From contig NZ_LMEH01000001.1 of NCBI RefSeq assembly GCF_001425325.1, forward strand, positions 1,225,898 through 1,289,897: a stretch of DNA of 64,000 nucleotides, given 5' to 3'. Every line of letters starts with the position of its first letter. Within the stretch, counting starts at the first letter, position 1. The translations under genes and the position numbers were made by a program. Below are positions 1-8,449 of the stretch, one piece after another. Below the pieces are notes generated by a model that did not search any database, was not told the origin of the DNA, and worked only from the letters and a program-made list of their open reading frames with translations. Source of the stretch: Leifsonia sp. Root1293. Its GTDB lineage: Bacteria > Actinomycetota > Actinomycetes > Actinomycetales > Microbacteriaceae.

Positions 1-572
1 TTCTGGATGGCGAGGATCTCGGGTGTCTGGATCCGATAGAGGCCGCCGGAGCCGATGATGATCAGCTCGAGTCCCTGCAGCCCGAGGAACAGGCCAAGGG
101 TCACGACGAATGACGGGATGCCGACGCGTGCCACGAAGAATCCGATGAACGTGCCGATCAACACGCCGGTGGCGAGCGAGATGAGCAGCGCCAGCATCCA
201 GTTGATGTGCACGGTGTTCACGAGCACCACGAAGATGCACATCGTGAGACCGCTCGTGACGCCGGCCGAGAGGTCGATCTCACCGAGCAGGATGACGAAG
301 ACGAGCGCCATTCCGAGCATCACCAGCGTCGCTGCCTGGGTGAGGAGATTGGCGAAGTTGCGCTCGGTGAGGAAGTAGGGGCTGAGGAAGGTGAACAGCA
401 CCATGAGCACGACGAAGCCGGACAGCGCAGGCAGCGCTCCCATCTCTCCGTTGCGCACACGGCTGACCCATGCCCGCACCTGATCGCGGACACCGCCTTC
501 CTGTCCGCTGCCGATCAAGTCGCCCGAGAGCGGATCCGGAGAGGCGTTCGTCGTGCTGATCGTGTCGGTCAT
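1..572 (-). CDS. Sugar ABC transporter permease (XylH/RbsC type), 3' part cut by window edge
   Basis: Reading the minus strand from an ATG at 572 gives a hydrophobic protein starting MTDTISTTNASPDPL. A charged N-terminal arm of about 45 residues is followed by membrane helices, including the segment VLLGEIDLSAGVTSG. The E-I-D-L-S-(A/V)-G motif is diagnostic for the inner-membrane permease of the ribose/xylose/methyl-galactoside transporter family. The start overlaps the stop of the ATPase gene upstream (ATGA), so the two are translationally coupled. About 190 codons are visible. The family is usually 390-420 residues for the xylose type and about 320 for the ribose type, so the C-terminal half lies outside the window. 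The substrate is inferred from the binding protein at 1483-2544. Confidence 0.9.
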   Translation of the reverse strand, partial: MTDTISTTNASPDPLSGDLIGSGQEGGVRDQVRAWVSRVRNGEMGALPALSGFVVLMVLFTFLSPYFLTERNFANLLTQAATLVMLGMALVFVILLGEIDLSAGVTSGLTMCIFVVLVNTVHINWMLALLISLATGVLIGTFIGFFVARVGIPSFVVTLGLFLGLQGLELIIIGSGGLYRIQTPEILAIQ

Positions 573-1321
573 GCGTTTGCTCCCGGGTATGTTCTGCTGC
601 CTGTGATGTACCCGACGACGTCGTCGTAGTTCGTCTCGTTCGCTGGCACCTCGGCGACCATCTGGCCGAGGAAGAGAACGTTGATGTAGTCGGCGACCTT
701 GAAGACGTCGGCGAGGTTGTGGCTGATGATGATGACGGCGACGCCCTGCTCGGCGAGCCGCGTGACCAACTGCAGCACCTGCTCGGTCTGCGCGACGCCG
801 AGGGCGGCTGTCGGCTCGTCGAGGATGACGACCTTCGCCTTCTTCAACACGGCGCGTGCGATCGCCACGGTCTGACGCTGACCCCCGGAGAGGCTGGACA
901 CCTTCTGCCGCACGGACTTCACAGTGCGCACCGAGAGCGAGCGCAGGGTGTCCGACGCATCCTTCTCCATGCGCCCCTCGTCGAAGGTGCCGAAGCGGGT
1001 CTCTTCGCGGCCGAGGAACATGTTCTGCACGATGTCGAGATTGTCGGCGAGTGCCAGGTCCTGGTAGACGACCTCGATGCCCAGATGTGCCGCTTCCCGA
1101 GGATTGTGCAGGGTGACGGGTTCCCCGTTGAATCGCACCACGCCGTCGTCGTAGGGCTGCACCCCTGCCAGGCCCTTGATGAGTGTCGACTTGCCTGCGC
1201 CGTTGTCGCCGACCAGTGCTGTGACCTTGCCCGGGTATGCCTTGAGGTTCACACCCTTGAGCACGCTGACCGGACCGAAGCCCTTCTTGACGTCCGTCAA
1301 CTCGATGATTGGCACATCCAT
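569..1321 (-). CDS. Sugar ABC transporter ATP-binding protein, single ATPase domain
   Basis: A 250-residue cytoplasmic ATPase that would power the sugar importer. Walker A is GDNGAGKST (residues 38-46), the signature is LSGGQRQ, and Walker B is VVILDEPTAAL. Only one nucleotide-binding domain is present. Classical XylG/RbsA proteins have two in tandem (about 500 residues), so this belongs to the short single-domain type that works as a homodimer. The ATG at 1321 is preferred because AAAGGA lies 9 nt upstream. An in-frame extension to 1507 has no ribosome binding site and reads through the intercistronic hairpin. It overlaps the permease start by 4 bp. Specificity is not visible in the ATPase itself. 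Confidence 0.93.
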   Translation of the reverse strand: MDVPIIELTDVKKGFGPVSVLKGVNLKAYPGKVTALVGDNGAGKSTLIKGLAGVQPYDDGVVRFNGEPVTLHNPREAAHLGIEVVYQDLALADNLDIVQNMFLGREETRFGTFDEGRMEKDASDTLRSLSVRTVKSVRQKVSSLSGGQRQTVAIARAVLKKAKVVILDEPTAALGVAQTEQVLQLVTRLAEQGVAVIIISHNLADVFKVADYINVLFLGQMVAEVPANETNYDDVVGYITGSRTYPGANA

Positions 1322-1437
1322 GCCGGGTTCCTTTCGTACCGCCGGGGACGCAGCGTTCCGGCACCGGTGGGGCACTGCGAGCGGGCGAGCGGAGAACGTC
1401 TGCCTTCCACGCCACGGCCCTCGTGCGAAACGGAGAC

Positions 1438-1475
1438 GGCCTCGCGCACCACCGGTGTCGGTGGTGCGCGAGGCC
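1438..1475 (-). promoter_or_regulatory. Perfect intercistronic stem-loop between binding protein and ATPase genes
   Basis: Two perfect 16-nt arms (GGCCTCGCGCACCACC and its complement) flank a 6-nt loop, just after the binding-protein stop codon and 117 nt before the ATPase start. There is no clear U-run after the stem on the transcribed strand. It could act as a partial terminator or as a 3' stabiliser that keeps binding-protein mRNA in excess over transporter mRNA, an arrangement known from other ABC importer operons. That role is inferred. Confidence 0.7.
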
Positions 1476-1482
1476 CGGGGTG

Positions 1483-2544
1483 CTACTTCACACCGTGCTC
1501 GTCGCACGCTGCCTTGACATCCGCGGTGCAGATGTCGGCCGCGCTGGCGTCGCCGGCCGTCACGACACTCTGGACCTCATCCGGTCCGACCAGGATCGGA
1601 GTCACGGCGATGTAGGGGGTGCCGTCGTCCAGCTTCTTGTCGACGCTCGGCTTCTCTCCCTTCAGCAGCTGGATGGCGAGCTCGGATGCGGCGTCAGCCT
1701 CGAGCGTGAACGGCTTGTAGACCGTGGCGGTCTGCTTGCCCAGGAGCACGTTCTGCAGGCCGGCCGTCGAGGCATCCTGTCCGGACACGGGGACCGTGAG
1801 TCCGTTCTTGTCGAGGATGGTGATGACGCCGGCTGCGTTGGTGTCGTTGGCGACCCACACTGCATCGACCTTGCCGCCCAGAGCAGTCAGAGCCTGCTCG
1901 AAGTTGGTGGCGCTCTTGTCGCCGTCCCAGATGCCGGCAGGCTCCTGCGCGGGCTTGATGCCGGCAGCGGCCATCACCTCGTCTGCGCCGTCGTGGAACA
2001 TCTTGGCGTTGCCGTCGGCCGGGTCGCCGCCCATGTAGACGACCACCGCTGAAGCCGGGTCCTTGCCCGCGGCCGCGAGGCCGTCGACGATCGACTGGCC
2101 CTCCAGCGCACCCACCTGCTCGTTGTCGAACGAGACGTAGTAGTCGGCGCCCTCGATCGGACGGTCGTAGGCGATGACGGGGATGCCCTCCCCCTTGGCC
2201 TTGTCGGCGACGGCGACGGCCGCGCCGTTGTAGTCGACCAGGAGCATGACACCGCAGCCCTTGCTGAGCTGCTGGTCTGCGATGGTGGCGTACTTGTTGG
2301 TGTCGCCCTGGGCGTTCTGGATGTCCGCCTCGAAGCCGGCGTCCTTGATGGCCTTTTCAAGCGCGGGCCGGTCGCCGTTCTCCCAACGCGGCGAGCTGGT
2401 CGCATCGGGGAGGATGACGCAGGCACGTGACGCGGACGTGTTCTCGGTCGAGCCCCCGCCTCCACCGCTCGACGAGCAGCCAGTGAGCAGGAGCGCGGAT
2501 GCGCCTGCGATTGCAGCGATTGAGATCAATGAAGATTTCTTCAC
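1483..2544 (-). CDS. Sugar-binding lipoprotein of ABC importer (XylF-like)
   Basis: A 353-residue exported solute-binding protein. The GTG at 2544 is preferred: GGGGAG lies 5 nt upstream and it gives a normal lipoprotein signal peptide (KK, hydrophobic core, lipobox LLTGC with Cys23 lipidated), then a Ser/Gly-rich linker. The mature part is a periplasmic-binding-protein type 1 fold. The segment IAYDRPIEGADYYVSFDN closely follows the xylose-binding XylF pattern, so D-xylose or a related pentose is the likely ligand, but this is an inference. First gene of the operon with the ATPase (569-1321) and permease. No sugar-specific regulator or catabolic gene is visible nearby. Confidence 0.92.
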   Translation of the reverse strand: MKKSSLISIAAIAGASALLLTGCSSSGGGGGSTENTSASRACVILPDATSSPRWENGDRPALEKAIKDAGFEADIQNAQGDTNKYATIADQQLSKGCGVMLLVDYNGAAVAVADKAKGEGIPVIAYDRPIEGADYYVSFDNEQVGALEGQSIVDGLAAAGKDPASAVVVYMGGDPADGNAKMFHDGADEVMAAAGIKPAQEPAGIWDGDKSATNFEQALTALGGKVDAVWVANDTNAAGVITILDKNGLTVPVSGQDASTAGLQNVLLGKQTATVYKPFTLEADAASELAIQLLKGEKPSVDKKLDDGTPYIAVTPILVGPDEVQSVVTAGDASAADICTADVKAACDEHGVK

Positions 2545-2649
2545 TACTCTCCCCTTCTGTCGTTGAGGCTTCCTTGCCTCACCAGGGTCCACTGTCGGCG
2601 TTGAACAGCGGGCACCCCATAGTGCCCCCTTTCGATTCTGGCGATCGCA

Positions 2650-2663
2650 ATTTGTTGCCAAAT
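2650..2663. promoter_or_regulatory. Candidate operator upstream of the sugar transporter operon
   Basis: A perfect dyad ATTTG-TTGC-CAAAT lies about 105 bp before the GTG start of the binding-protein gene, in an AT-rich island (2641-2685) unlike its surroundings. A second half-site-like GGTTTGGTAAC follows at 2674-2684. ROK/XylR- and LacI-type sugar repressors use similar sites, but no regulator gene is present in the window, so the identity of the binding protein is unknown. Confidence 0.4.
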
Positions 2664-2684
2664 ACCTCATAACGGTTTGGTAAC

Positions 2685-3071
2685 GCCCCCACGGTCCGAT
2701 GGGCGCCTCCGATCACCGCATCTTCGGGGCCTTCCACGGAGATGTACCCCGTCGGAACCGGCGGGAAGCAGGCGGTCGGACTCCTCGCCTCTGCGGCCGA
2801 AAGAGGCGACAGGAGCGGCGGAGAGCAGCGGCCCCGTCGCGCATCGCCGGGGTCCGTGCCACACCGTGTCGGCACGAGCTCGGGCGTCGGATGCAGCCCC
2901 GCGTACCCCTCACCGCGGTCGCAAGCTTGTCTCACATGGGGTCGCAGTGAGGCTCGCGGGCTCGGGGGCCCGCCGGCGTGCGTACCCACCGCATCCCGCA
3001 TCGTCAACCCAGTGCCGTTACCGCCGACCATGAGGCAACGTGGGAACAAGCGATCACTCGAGGAGGACCCC
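2685..3071. other. Intergenic region without recognisable gene
   Basis: About 390 bp between the divergent sugar-transporter operon and the small acidic protein gene. I find no ribosome-binding site with a plausible reading frame, no RNA gene and no strong hairpin. Open frames here are in Arg/Pro-rich non-coding phase. Confidence 0.5.
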
Positions 3072-3293
3072 ATGTCACCAGATGCCACGGATGACGAACG
3101 CAACAACGTGTCCCCGACCGCCGAGTCGGCCGAACAGGCTCCGGAATCAGAGGTGCCGGACGACGAGGAACTCGACGAGCCGAGCACGGAGAACGAGCCG
3201 GGCGAGGAGCCACGAGCGCCGAAGCCCGACGACTCGGAACCCGACCACGAGGCCATCGGCATCGGCGTGATCGATGGGCCATCCGAGCCCTAG
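3072..3293 (+). CDS. Small highly acidic, probably disordered protein
   Basis: A 73-residue protein starting MSPDATDDERNN. It is very rich in Asp, Glu, Pro and Ser, has no hydrophobic core, and its C-terminus is IGIGVIDGPSEP. The ATG at 3072 is chosen because GGAGGA sits 5 nt upstream; in-frame ATGs further upstream have no such site. Codon use matches coding DNA. Function not recognised. It is too acidic and low in complexity for a folded enzyme. It is convergent with the DUF808 gene downstream. Confidence 0.65.
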   Translation: MSPDATDDERNNVSPTAESAEQAPESEVPDDEELDEPSTENEPGEEPRAPKPDDSEPDHEAIGIGVIDGPSEP

Positions 3294-3385
3294 GCAGTCG
3301 CTCCCGACAGAGCACCACGCTCGAGCGCCGTCCGAGGCGCCGGCGCTTCCGGTGTCCCGGTGCAACGCTTCCTGAGCAGGTCGAT

Positions 3386-4279
3386 TCAGTGATCTGTGTG
3401 GGCAGGTTCGTTCCGCCTCACCAGGCTCGACACTCCGGCGATGAACGCGACGACGGCAAGGCCGAGAACGAGTCCGAAGACCGCTGACGCAGCTGTGTCG
3501 GCCAGCCAGACGACGATCGGACCTGCCGGCTCGATCGCGTGCGTCATGGACTCGAGGATGTGGTGAGGCGTGGTCCAGAAGGTCTCCCCCAGGTTCGCGA
3601 TCACCAAGTGTCCGCCGACCCACAGCATGGCAACAGTGCCGACGATGCTGATCACCCGGAACACGAGGGGCATCGACGCCACGATGCGCACGCCGGTGCG
3701 CCGGACGCCTCGCGCGGGACTCTTCATCAGTCTCAGTCCGATGTCGTCGATCTTGACCAGCAGACCCACGGTTCCGTAGACCAGCACCGTCATGCCGAGT
3801 CCGATTGCCGCCAGGGCTGCGAGCGTCATCCAGATTCCGAGATCGGGACCGAGACTGTCGAGTGCGATGAGCATGATCTCGGTACTGAGAATGAGATCGG
3901 TGCGGATGGCGCCGAACACGAGCTTGCGCTCGTCACGCGGCTCCGCCGTCTCACTGGCGTGATGCGCGCCGAACCATTCGGTGACCTTCTCCGCACCCTC
4001 GAAGCACAGGTACGTGCCGCCGATGATGAGGAGGAAGGGCAGCACCCAGGGCGCGAACGCGGAGAGCAGGAGTGCGAGCGGGATGATGATGACGAACTTG
4101 TTGAAGAGGCTGCCGAGTGCGATGCGCCAGACGACGGGCAGTTCGCGCGCGGGCGTGAGGCCCTGCACGTATTGCGGTGTGACGGCGGCATCGTCGATGA
4201 CGACGCCCGCAGTCTTGGCGCTCGCCTTGAGGGCGGCGGTGAGGACGTCGTCCACGATCGCGAGCAGACCGACTGACAT
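3386..4279 (-). CDS. DUF808 (YedI-like) inner membrane protein
   Basis: 297 residues beginning MSVGLLAIVDDVL. The N-terminal part carries the family pattern KTAGVVIDDAAVTPQYV followed by about eight membrane helices. The ATG at 4279 has AAGGAG 6 nt upstream. Length matches E. coli YedI (about 305 residues). Its function is unknown in all organisms. An in-frame extension to 4570 runs through the tRNA gene and is rejected. It lies alone between the acidic protein and tRNA-Gln. Confidence 0.88.
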   Translation of the reverse strand: MSVGLLAIVDDVLTAALKASAKTAGVVIDDAAVTPQYVQGLTPARELPVVWRIALGSLFNKFVIIIPLALLLSAFAPWVLPFLLIIGGTYLCFEGAEKVTEWFGAHHASETAEPRDERKLVFGAIRTDLILSTEIMLIALDSLGPDLGIWMTLAALAAIGLGMTVLVYGTVGLLVKIDDIGLRLMKSPARGVRRTGVRIVASMPLVFRVISIVGTVAMLWVGGHLVIANLGETFWTTPHHILESMTHAIEPAGPIVVWLADTAASAVFGLVLGLAVVAFIAGVSSLVRRNEPAHTDH

Positions 4280-4469
4280 TGTTCTCCTTCGACGAGCGTG
4301 CTGACATCCATCAGAGCGGGGCGACGCGTCCGCAGCAACGGCAGGCGTGGGTGCAGCATCCGTTTGCCATACCCGGTCTACCGCGTCGCTTCTGGTCGCA
4401 GAGCCAGAGATCGACATCGGAAGGAGAAGAGGCGCGGGAGTCTCGCCGAGAATGCGGCGCCTGTCAGTG

Positions 4470-4541
4470 CTGGGGTACCTGGACTCGAACCAAGAACAAC
4501 GGTACCAGAAACCGCCGTGTTGCCAATTACACCATACCCCA
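4470..4541 (-). tRNA. tRNA-Gln (anticodon CUG)
   Basis: The minus strand folds into a standard cloverleaf. Acceptor arms TGGGGTA/TACCCCA pair, the D-arm is GTGT-loop-ACAC, the anticodon loop is TTCTGGT (anticodon CTG), and the T-arm is CTTGG-TTCGAGT-CCAGG. The discriminator base is G and 3' CCA is not encoded. It lies 108 bp downstream of gltX on the same strand. Confidence 0.95.
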
Positions 4542-4649
4542 CCAGCCGCAGGCGAACCCCCGGCCGACATGCAACTCTAACCCACGGCCGGGCGCCCCTC
4601 CAAATTGAGGAACGCTCGCTCCGAAGGCCGGAGTCGCACCGCTCGACGC

Positions 4650-6167
4650 CTAGGCGCCGAGCTCCTCCTGCAGGCGGACGAGACGCGCGATGGTGTCGTC
4701 CTTGCCCAGGATCTGCATCGACTCGAAGAGCGGCGGCGAGACCTTCCGGCCAGACACTGCAACGCGCAGCGGCGTGTAGGCGACGCGCGGCTTGAGACCG
4801 AGACCGTCGATGAGTGCGGCCGAAAGCGCCTCCTGGATGACCTCGTGCGTCCATTCCAGAGGCGGAATACGGTCGAGCACGTCGACGGATGCCGCCAGCA
4901 CCGCCGAAGCGTCGGCCGGGAGCCCGGCCACGACGCCGTCGTCGTAGCTCAGGCTCGCGGCATCGGTGAACAGGAAGCCCAGCATGCCCGGCGCCTCGCC
5001 CAGCAGACCGATGCGCTCCTGGACGAGCGGCGCCGCCTCGGCGAGGATCGCCTCCTGCGCAGGAGAGATCGGCCCGGTCAGCACGCCGGCGGCCTCGAGG
5101 TAGGGCACCGTGCGTGCCGCGAAGTCCTGCACGCCGAGGAGGCGGATGTGGTCGCCGTTGATCGACTCGGCCTTCTTCAGGTCGAAGCGCGCGGGGTTCG
5201 GGTTGACGTCGACGACGTCGAATGCCGCCACCATCTCGGCGACGGTGAAGACGTCGCGATCGTGCGACAGCGACCAGCCGAGCAGCGACAGGTAGTTGAC
5301 GAGGCCCTCGGGGATGAAGCCGCGGTCGCGGTGGTGGAACAGGTTCGACTCCGGGTCGCGCTTGGAGAGCTTCTTGTTTCCATCGCCCATGACATACGGC
5401 AGGTGACCGAACTGCGGCACGAAGGTCGTCACTCCGATGTCGATGAGCGCGTGGTACAGCGCGATCTGGCGCGGAGTCGACGAGAGGAGGTCCTCGCCGC
5501 GCAGCACGTGCGTGATCTGCATGAGAGCGTCGTCGACCGGGTTCACGAGCGTGTAGAGCGGGGCACCGTTGGGGCGCACGACCACGAAGTCGACGAAGGA
5601 ACCGGCCGGGAAGGTGATCTCGCCCCGTACGAGGTCGGTGAACGAGAGATCGTCGTCGGGCACCCGCAGGCGCAGAGCCGGCTCCCGACCCTCGGCACGG
5701 AAGGCTGCCCGCTGCTCGTCGGTGAGGTCGCGGTCGAAGTTGTCGTACCCGAGCTGCTTCGGTCGTCCGGCGGCGTCGTTGCGGGCGTCGATCTCCTCGG
5801 CGGTGGAGAAGCTCTCATAGACGTGCCCGGACTCCTTGAGTCGCTCGATCACGTCGAGGTAGATGCCGCCGCGCTGGGACTGCCGGTAGGGCTCATGGGG
5901 TCCGCCGACGCCGATGCCCTCGTCCCAGTCGAGGTTCAGCCAGGTGAGCGCGTCGAGCAGCTGCTCGTAGCTCTCCTCGCTGTCGCGGGCCGCATCAGTG
6001 TCCTCGATGCGGAAGACGAGCTTGCCTCCGGTGTGCCGGGCATAGGCCCAGTTGAAGAGAGCCGTGCGCACCAGGCCGACGTGCGGCGTTCCGGTGGGCG
6101 ACGGGCAGAAGCGAACGCGAACGTCGCTCCCGGTGGCAGAGGAGAAGGGGTGCGCGGTGTCAGACAT
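4650..6167 (-). CDS. gltX: Glutamyl-tRNA synthetase
   Basis: A 505-residue class I aminoacyl-tRNA synthetase that attaches glutamate to tRNA-Glu. In actinobacteria, which usually lack glutaminyl-tRNA synthetase, it also charges tRNA-Gln, and GatCAB then amidates the product. The HIGH-type motif [10 protein letters not shown] is at residues 22-31 and the KMSKS-type KLSKR at 266-270. The C-terminal helical anticodon-binding half is intact. Start ATG at 6167 gives the expected N-terminus; a TAGACT box 8 nt upstream suggests a leaderless mRNA. The neighbouring tRNA-Gln gene fits the non-discriminating role, but discrimination cannot be read from the sequence alone. Confidence 0.97.
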   Translation of the reverse strand: MSDTAHPFSSATGSDVRVRFCPSPTGTPHVGLVRTALFNWAYARHTGGKLVFRIEDTDAARDSEESYEQLLDALTWLNLDWDEGIGVGGPHEPYRQSQRGGIYLDVIERLKESGHVYESFSTAEEIDARNDAAGRPKQLGYDNFDRDLTDEQRAAFRAEGREPALRLRVPDDDLSFTDLVRGEITFPAGSFVDFVVVRPNGAPLYTLVNPVDDALMQITHVLRGEDLLSSTPRQIALYHALIDIGVTTFVPQFGHLPYVMGDGNKKLSKRDPESNLFHHRDRGFIPEGLVNYLSLLGWSLSHDRDVFTVAEMVAAFDVVDVNPNPARFDLKKAESINGDHIRLLGVQDFAARTVPYLEAAGVLTGPISPAQEAILAEAAPLVQERIGLLGEAPGMLGFLFTDAASLSYDDGVVAGLPADASAVLAASVDVLDRIPPLEWTHEVIQEALSAALIDGLGLKPRVAYTPLRVAVSGRKVSPPLFESMQILGKDDTIARLVRLQEELGA

Positions 6168-6208
6168 CGCCGTCAAGTCTAGCCAGCGGCATCCGGTGCC
6201 GCGGCCGA

Positions 6209-7168
6209 TCAGCCGTCGCGGTGCTCGCCCGTCCACTCGGAGCGGTCGATCCCGCCCAGCACGCGCAGACTCGCCCCGATGGCCGGCACCCTCTCGGCGC
6301 CCTCTGCGGTGACCACGTGCAAGGTGCGGTGGTCGGCATGCGTGGTCGGAAGAGCGACCACGCCGGCTGGCAGACGCGTCGAGGCCAGCGCCAGGCGCGG
6401 CAGCGTCGCAACCCCGAGTCCTGCCGCCACCATGCCGAGCACGGCGACGAAGTTGTCGGTCTCGTAGCCGATCCGAGGCACGAAGCCGCTCGCCGCGCAG
6501 AGCTCGACGAGGTGTCCGCGGCACCGCGGACATCCGGCGATCCAGCTCTCGTGGCCCAGAGCCGCGATGTCGACGGATGCCGCAGCGCCCTGGGGATGCG
6601 ATTCCGGCAGCACGACATGGACGGGCTCACGGCCGACCGTGCGCACCGACAGACCGCGGGCGCTCTCGCGGTGGGGGTCATCGTGGTCGCCGGGATAGCT
6701 GAAGGTGATGGCGATGTCGGCACGGTTCTCGCGCACGGCCGCGACAGCCTCGGGCGGTTCCGCCTCGAGGTAGCTGATGGCGACGGCGGGATGCCGCTCG
6801 GCCATCGCGGCGAGCAGCCGCGGCACGATCGTCGCCGAGGCTGAGGGGAACGCCGCGATGCGCACGCGGCCGGTTCGCAGACCCTGAAGCTCGGCGATCT
6901 CGCCGGCAGCGGCATCCAGAGCCGTCGCCACAGTCTGGGCGTGGCGCGCGAGCACGGTGCCGGCCTCGGTGAGGCGCACCGAGCGACCCGTGCGCTCGAG
7001 CACCGGCATGCCCAGGCGAGACTCGAGCCGCCGCACGTGCTGGCTCACCGCGGGCTGACTGTAGCCGAGGGCCTCGGATGCCGCCGTGATCGACCCGTGC
7101 TCGGCGATGGCGAGCACCATCAGCATCGAATGCGAGTCGAGGTCGAGGTCCTTGCCCACTGTGGCCAC
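6209..7168 (-). CDS. LysR-family transcriptional regulator
   Basis: 319 residues from a GTG start at 7168, chosen because GGGAG lies 7 nt upstream. An alternative ATG at 7228 falls inside the presumed operator and has no ribosome binding site. The N-terminal winged helix-turn-helix is [20 protein letters not shown]; then come the linker helix and a type 2 periplasmic-binding-like effector domain with a CPRC motif that may be redox- or ligand-related. It is transcribed divergently from the aminotransferase at 7299 with a LysR-type dyad between them, the classic arrangement for autoregulation and control of the neighbour. The effector is unknown. Confidence 0.9.
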   Translation of the reverse strand: MATVGKDLDLDSHSMLMVLAIAEHGSITAASEALGYSQPAVSQHVRRLESRLGMPVLERTGRSVRLTEAGTVLARHAQTVATALDAAAGEIAELQGLRTGRVRIAAFPSASATIVPRLLAAMAERHPAVAISYLEAEPPEAVAAVRENRADIAITFSYPGDHDDPHRESARGLSVRTVGREPVHVVLPESHPQGAAASVDIAALGHESWIAGCPRCRGHLVELCAASGFVPRIGYETDNFVAVLGMVAAGLGVATLPRLALASTRLPAGVVALPTTHADHRTLHVVTAEGAERVPAIGASLRVLGGIDRSEWTGEHRDG

Positions 7169-7225
7169 GGCGGGTCTCCCGTTCTGCGTTCTCTGATTCC
7201 CCGCGCGATCCAGGGTAATCATAAA

Positions 7226-7242
7226 CATAACGGTTTGTTATG
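7226..7242. promoter_or_regulatory. LysR-type operator (T-N11-A dyad)
   Basis: A perfect inverted repeat, CATAAC-GGTTT-GTTATG, lies in the divergent intergenic region, 58 bp from the preferred start of the LysR gene and 56 bp from the aminotransferase start. It contains the ATAAC-N5-GTTAT core typical of LysR-regulator boxes and is AT-rich relative to its surroundings. Binding by the adjacent regulator is inferred from position and symmetry. Confidence 0.65.
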
Positions 7243-7298
7243 GATGCCAGTACTCTTCGGCGATTGTCGAATGTGAGCCCCGACAGCACCATTGAGGC

Positions 7299-8366
7299 AT
7301 GACAGATGTCACGACGCGCCTCACGGTGACCGACGCACGCCAGCAGTTCGCGGCCGGTCGCGGCTACCTCGCGGCCTGCACCCTCGGGCTGCCTGCGCTC
7401 GAGACCACCAGGGCCATGCGCGCCGACGCCGAACGGTGGGCCAGGGGCGAGGCCTCAGCCGTCGACTACACCGCCATCGTGGAGCGCACCCGCGCCTCCT
7501 ACGCCGGGCTCGTGGGCGTGGCCGTCGACAGGGTGGCGATCGGATCCCAGACCTCGGCCATGGCCGCCGTCATCGCGGCGAGCGTGCCTGACGGCGCCGA
7601 GGTGCTCTGCGTCGACGGGGACTTCAGCTCGATCGTGTTCCCGTTCCTCAGTCAAACCCACCGAGGCGTCACCGTGCGCAGCGTGCCGCTCGCCGAGCTC
7701 GCTGCATCGGTCACGACGTCCACCTGGTTGGTCGCGTTCTCGCTGGTGCAGTCGGCGACGGGGGCTGTCGCGGATGCCGCGGCGGTCGTGGCGGCCGCTG
7801 CCGTCAACGACGCCCGCACCCTGTGCGACATGACGCAGGCGGTCGGCTGGATGCCGGTGGATGCCGCGCTCTTCGATGCCACCATCTGCCACAGCTACAA
7901 GTGGCTGTGCGCCCCGCGCGGAGCTGCGTTCCTCACCGTCTCGGCTGCGTTCGCCGCCGACATCGCCCCGACGCAGACCGGCTGGTACGCGGGCGACGAT
8001 CCCTGGTCGTCGTGCTACGGGCCGACGATGACGCTCGCTGCAGATGCCCGCCGCTTCGACGTCTCCCCCGCCTGGCCGGTCTGGGTGGGCGCCGAGACCG
8101 CCATCTCACTGTTCGCGCAGCTCGACCTCCAGGAGGTGAGAGCCCACGTGACCGGACTCGCGGCTGCTTTCACCGACGGGCTCGGGCTCGAGCGCCGACC
8201 CGGTCAGGCCATCGTCACGTGGCCGGATGCCGAGGGCCTCGACCTGGCACGCCTGACGGCATCCGGGATCACTGCGTCGGGGCGGGCTGGCTGCGCCAGA
8301 GTCGCCTTCCACCTCTGGAACGACGAGCAGGACGTCGCCGACGCTCTGGCTGCGCTGGGTCGCTGA
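7299..8366 (+). CDS. Class V aminotransferase-fold PLP enzyme
   Basis: 355 residues of fold type I, class V (the family of isopenicillin-N epimerase, kynureninase, cysteine desulfurase). The PLP-anchoring Asp177 is in LCDMTQAVGW and the Schiff-base lysine is Lys201 in HSYKWLCAPRG. The order DMTQ...HSYKW matches class V enzymes rather than NifS-type desulfurases, because no active-site Cys loop is visible. The substrate is unknown. Control by the divergent LysR regulator suggests an inducible catabolic or modifying role. Start ATG at 7299 has only a weak site upstream. The pair interrupts the usual gltX/FAH neighbourhood. Confidence 0.85.
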   Translation: MTDVTTRLTVTDARQQFAAGRGYLAACTLGLPALETTRAMRADAERWARGEASAVDYTAIVERTRASYAGLVGVAVDRVAIGSQTSAMAAVIAASVPDGAEVLCVDGDFSSIVFPFLSQTHRGVTVRSVPLAELAASVTTSTWLVAFSLVQSATGAVADAAAVVAAAAVNDARTLCDMTQAVGWMPVDAALFDATICHSYKWLCAPRGAAFLTVSAAFAADIAPTQTGWYAGDDPWSSCYGPTMTLAADARRFDVSPAWPVWVGAETAISLFAQLDLQEVRAHVTGLAAAFTDGLGLERRPGQAIVTWPDAEGLDLARLTASGITASGRAGCARVAFHLWNDEQDVADALAALGR

Positions 8367-8380
8367 GGCCTGCACAGCGA

Positions 8381-8419
8381 GCACAGGCCGAATCGCCGAG
8401 TACAGGCCGGACCGGCCTG
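8381..8419. repeat. Dispersed palindromic intergenic repeat, copy 1
   Basis: A 39-bp element between two convergent genes, 35/39 identical to a second copy at 34092-34130. It ends in a near-perfect palindrome, ACAGGCCGG-A-CCGGCCTGT (9-bp arms). An additional GGCCTG/CAGGCC pair just upstream (8368-8388) could form a second hairpin. It may serve as a bidirectional terminator, but conservation of the non-palindromic half between copies suggests a REP-like element. Confidence 0.7.
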
Positions 8420-8449
8420 TCTTCGAGCCGATCGAGCGATCGGGCCTGC

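Noticed and set aside
3386-4570. Longer DUF808 protein starting at 4570
   Set aside because: The extra part reads through tRNA-Gln in a non-coding phase and the ATG at 4279 has a strong ribosome-binding site.
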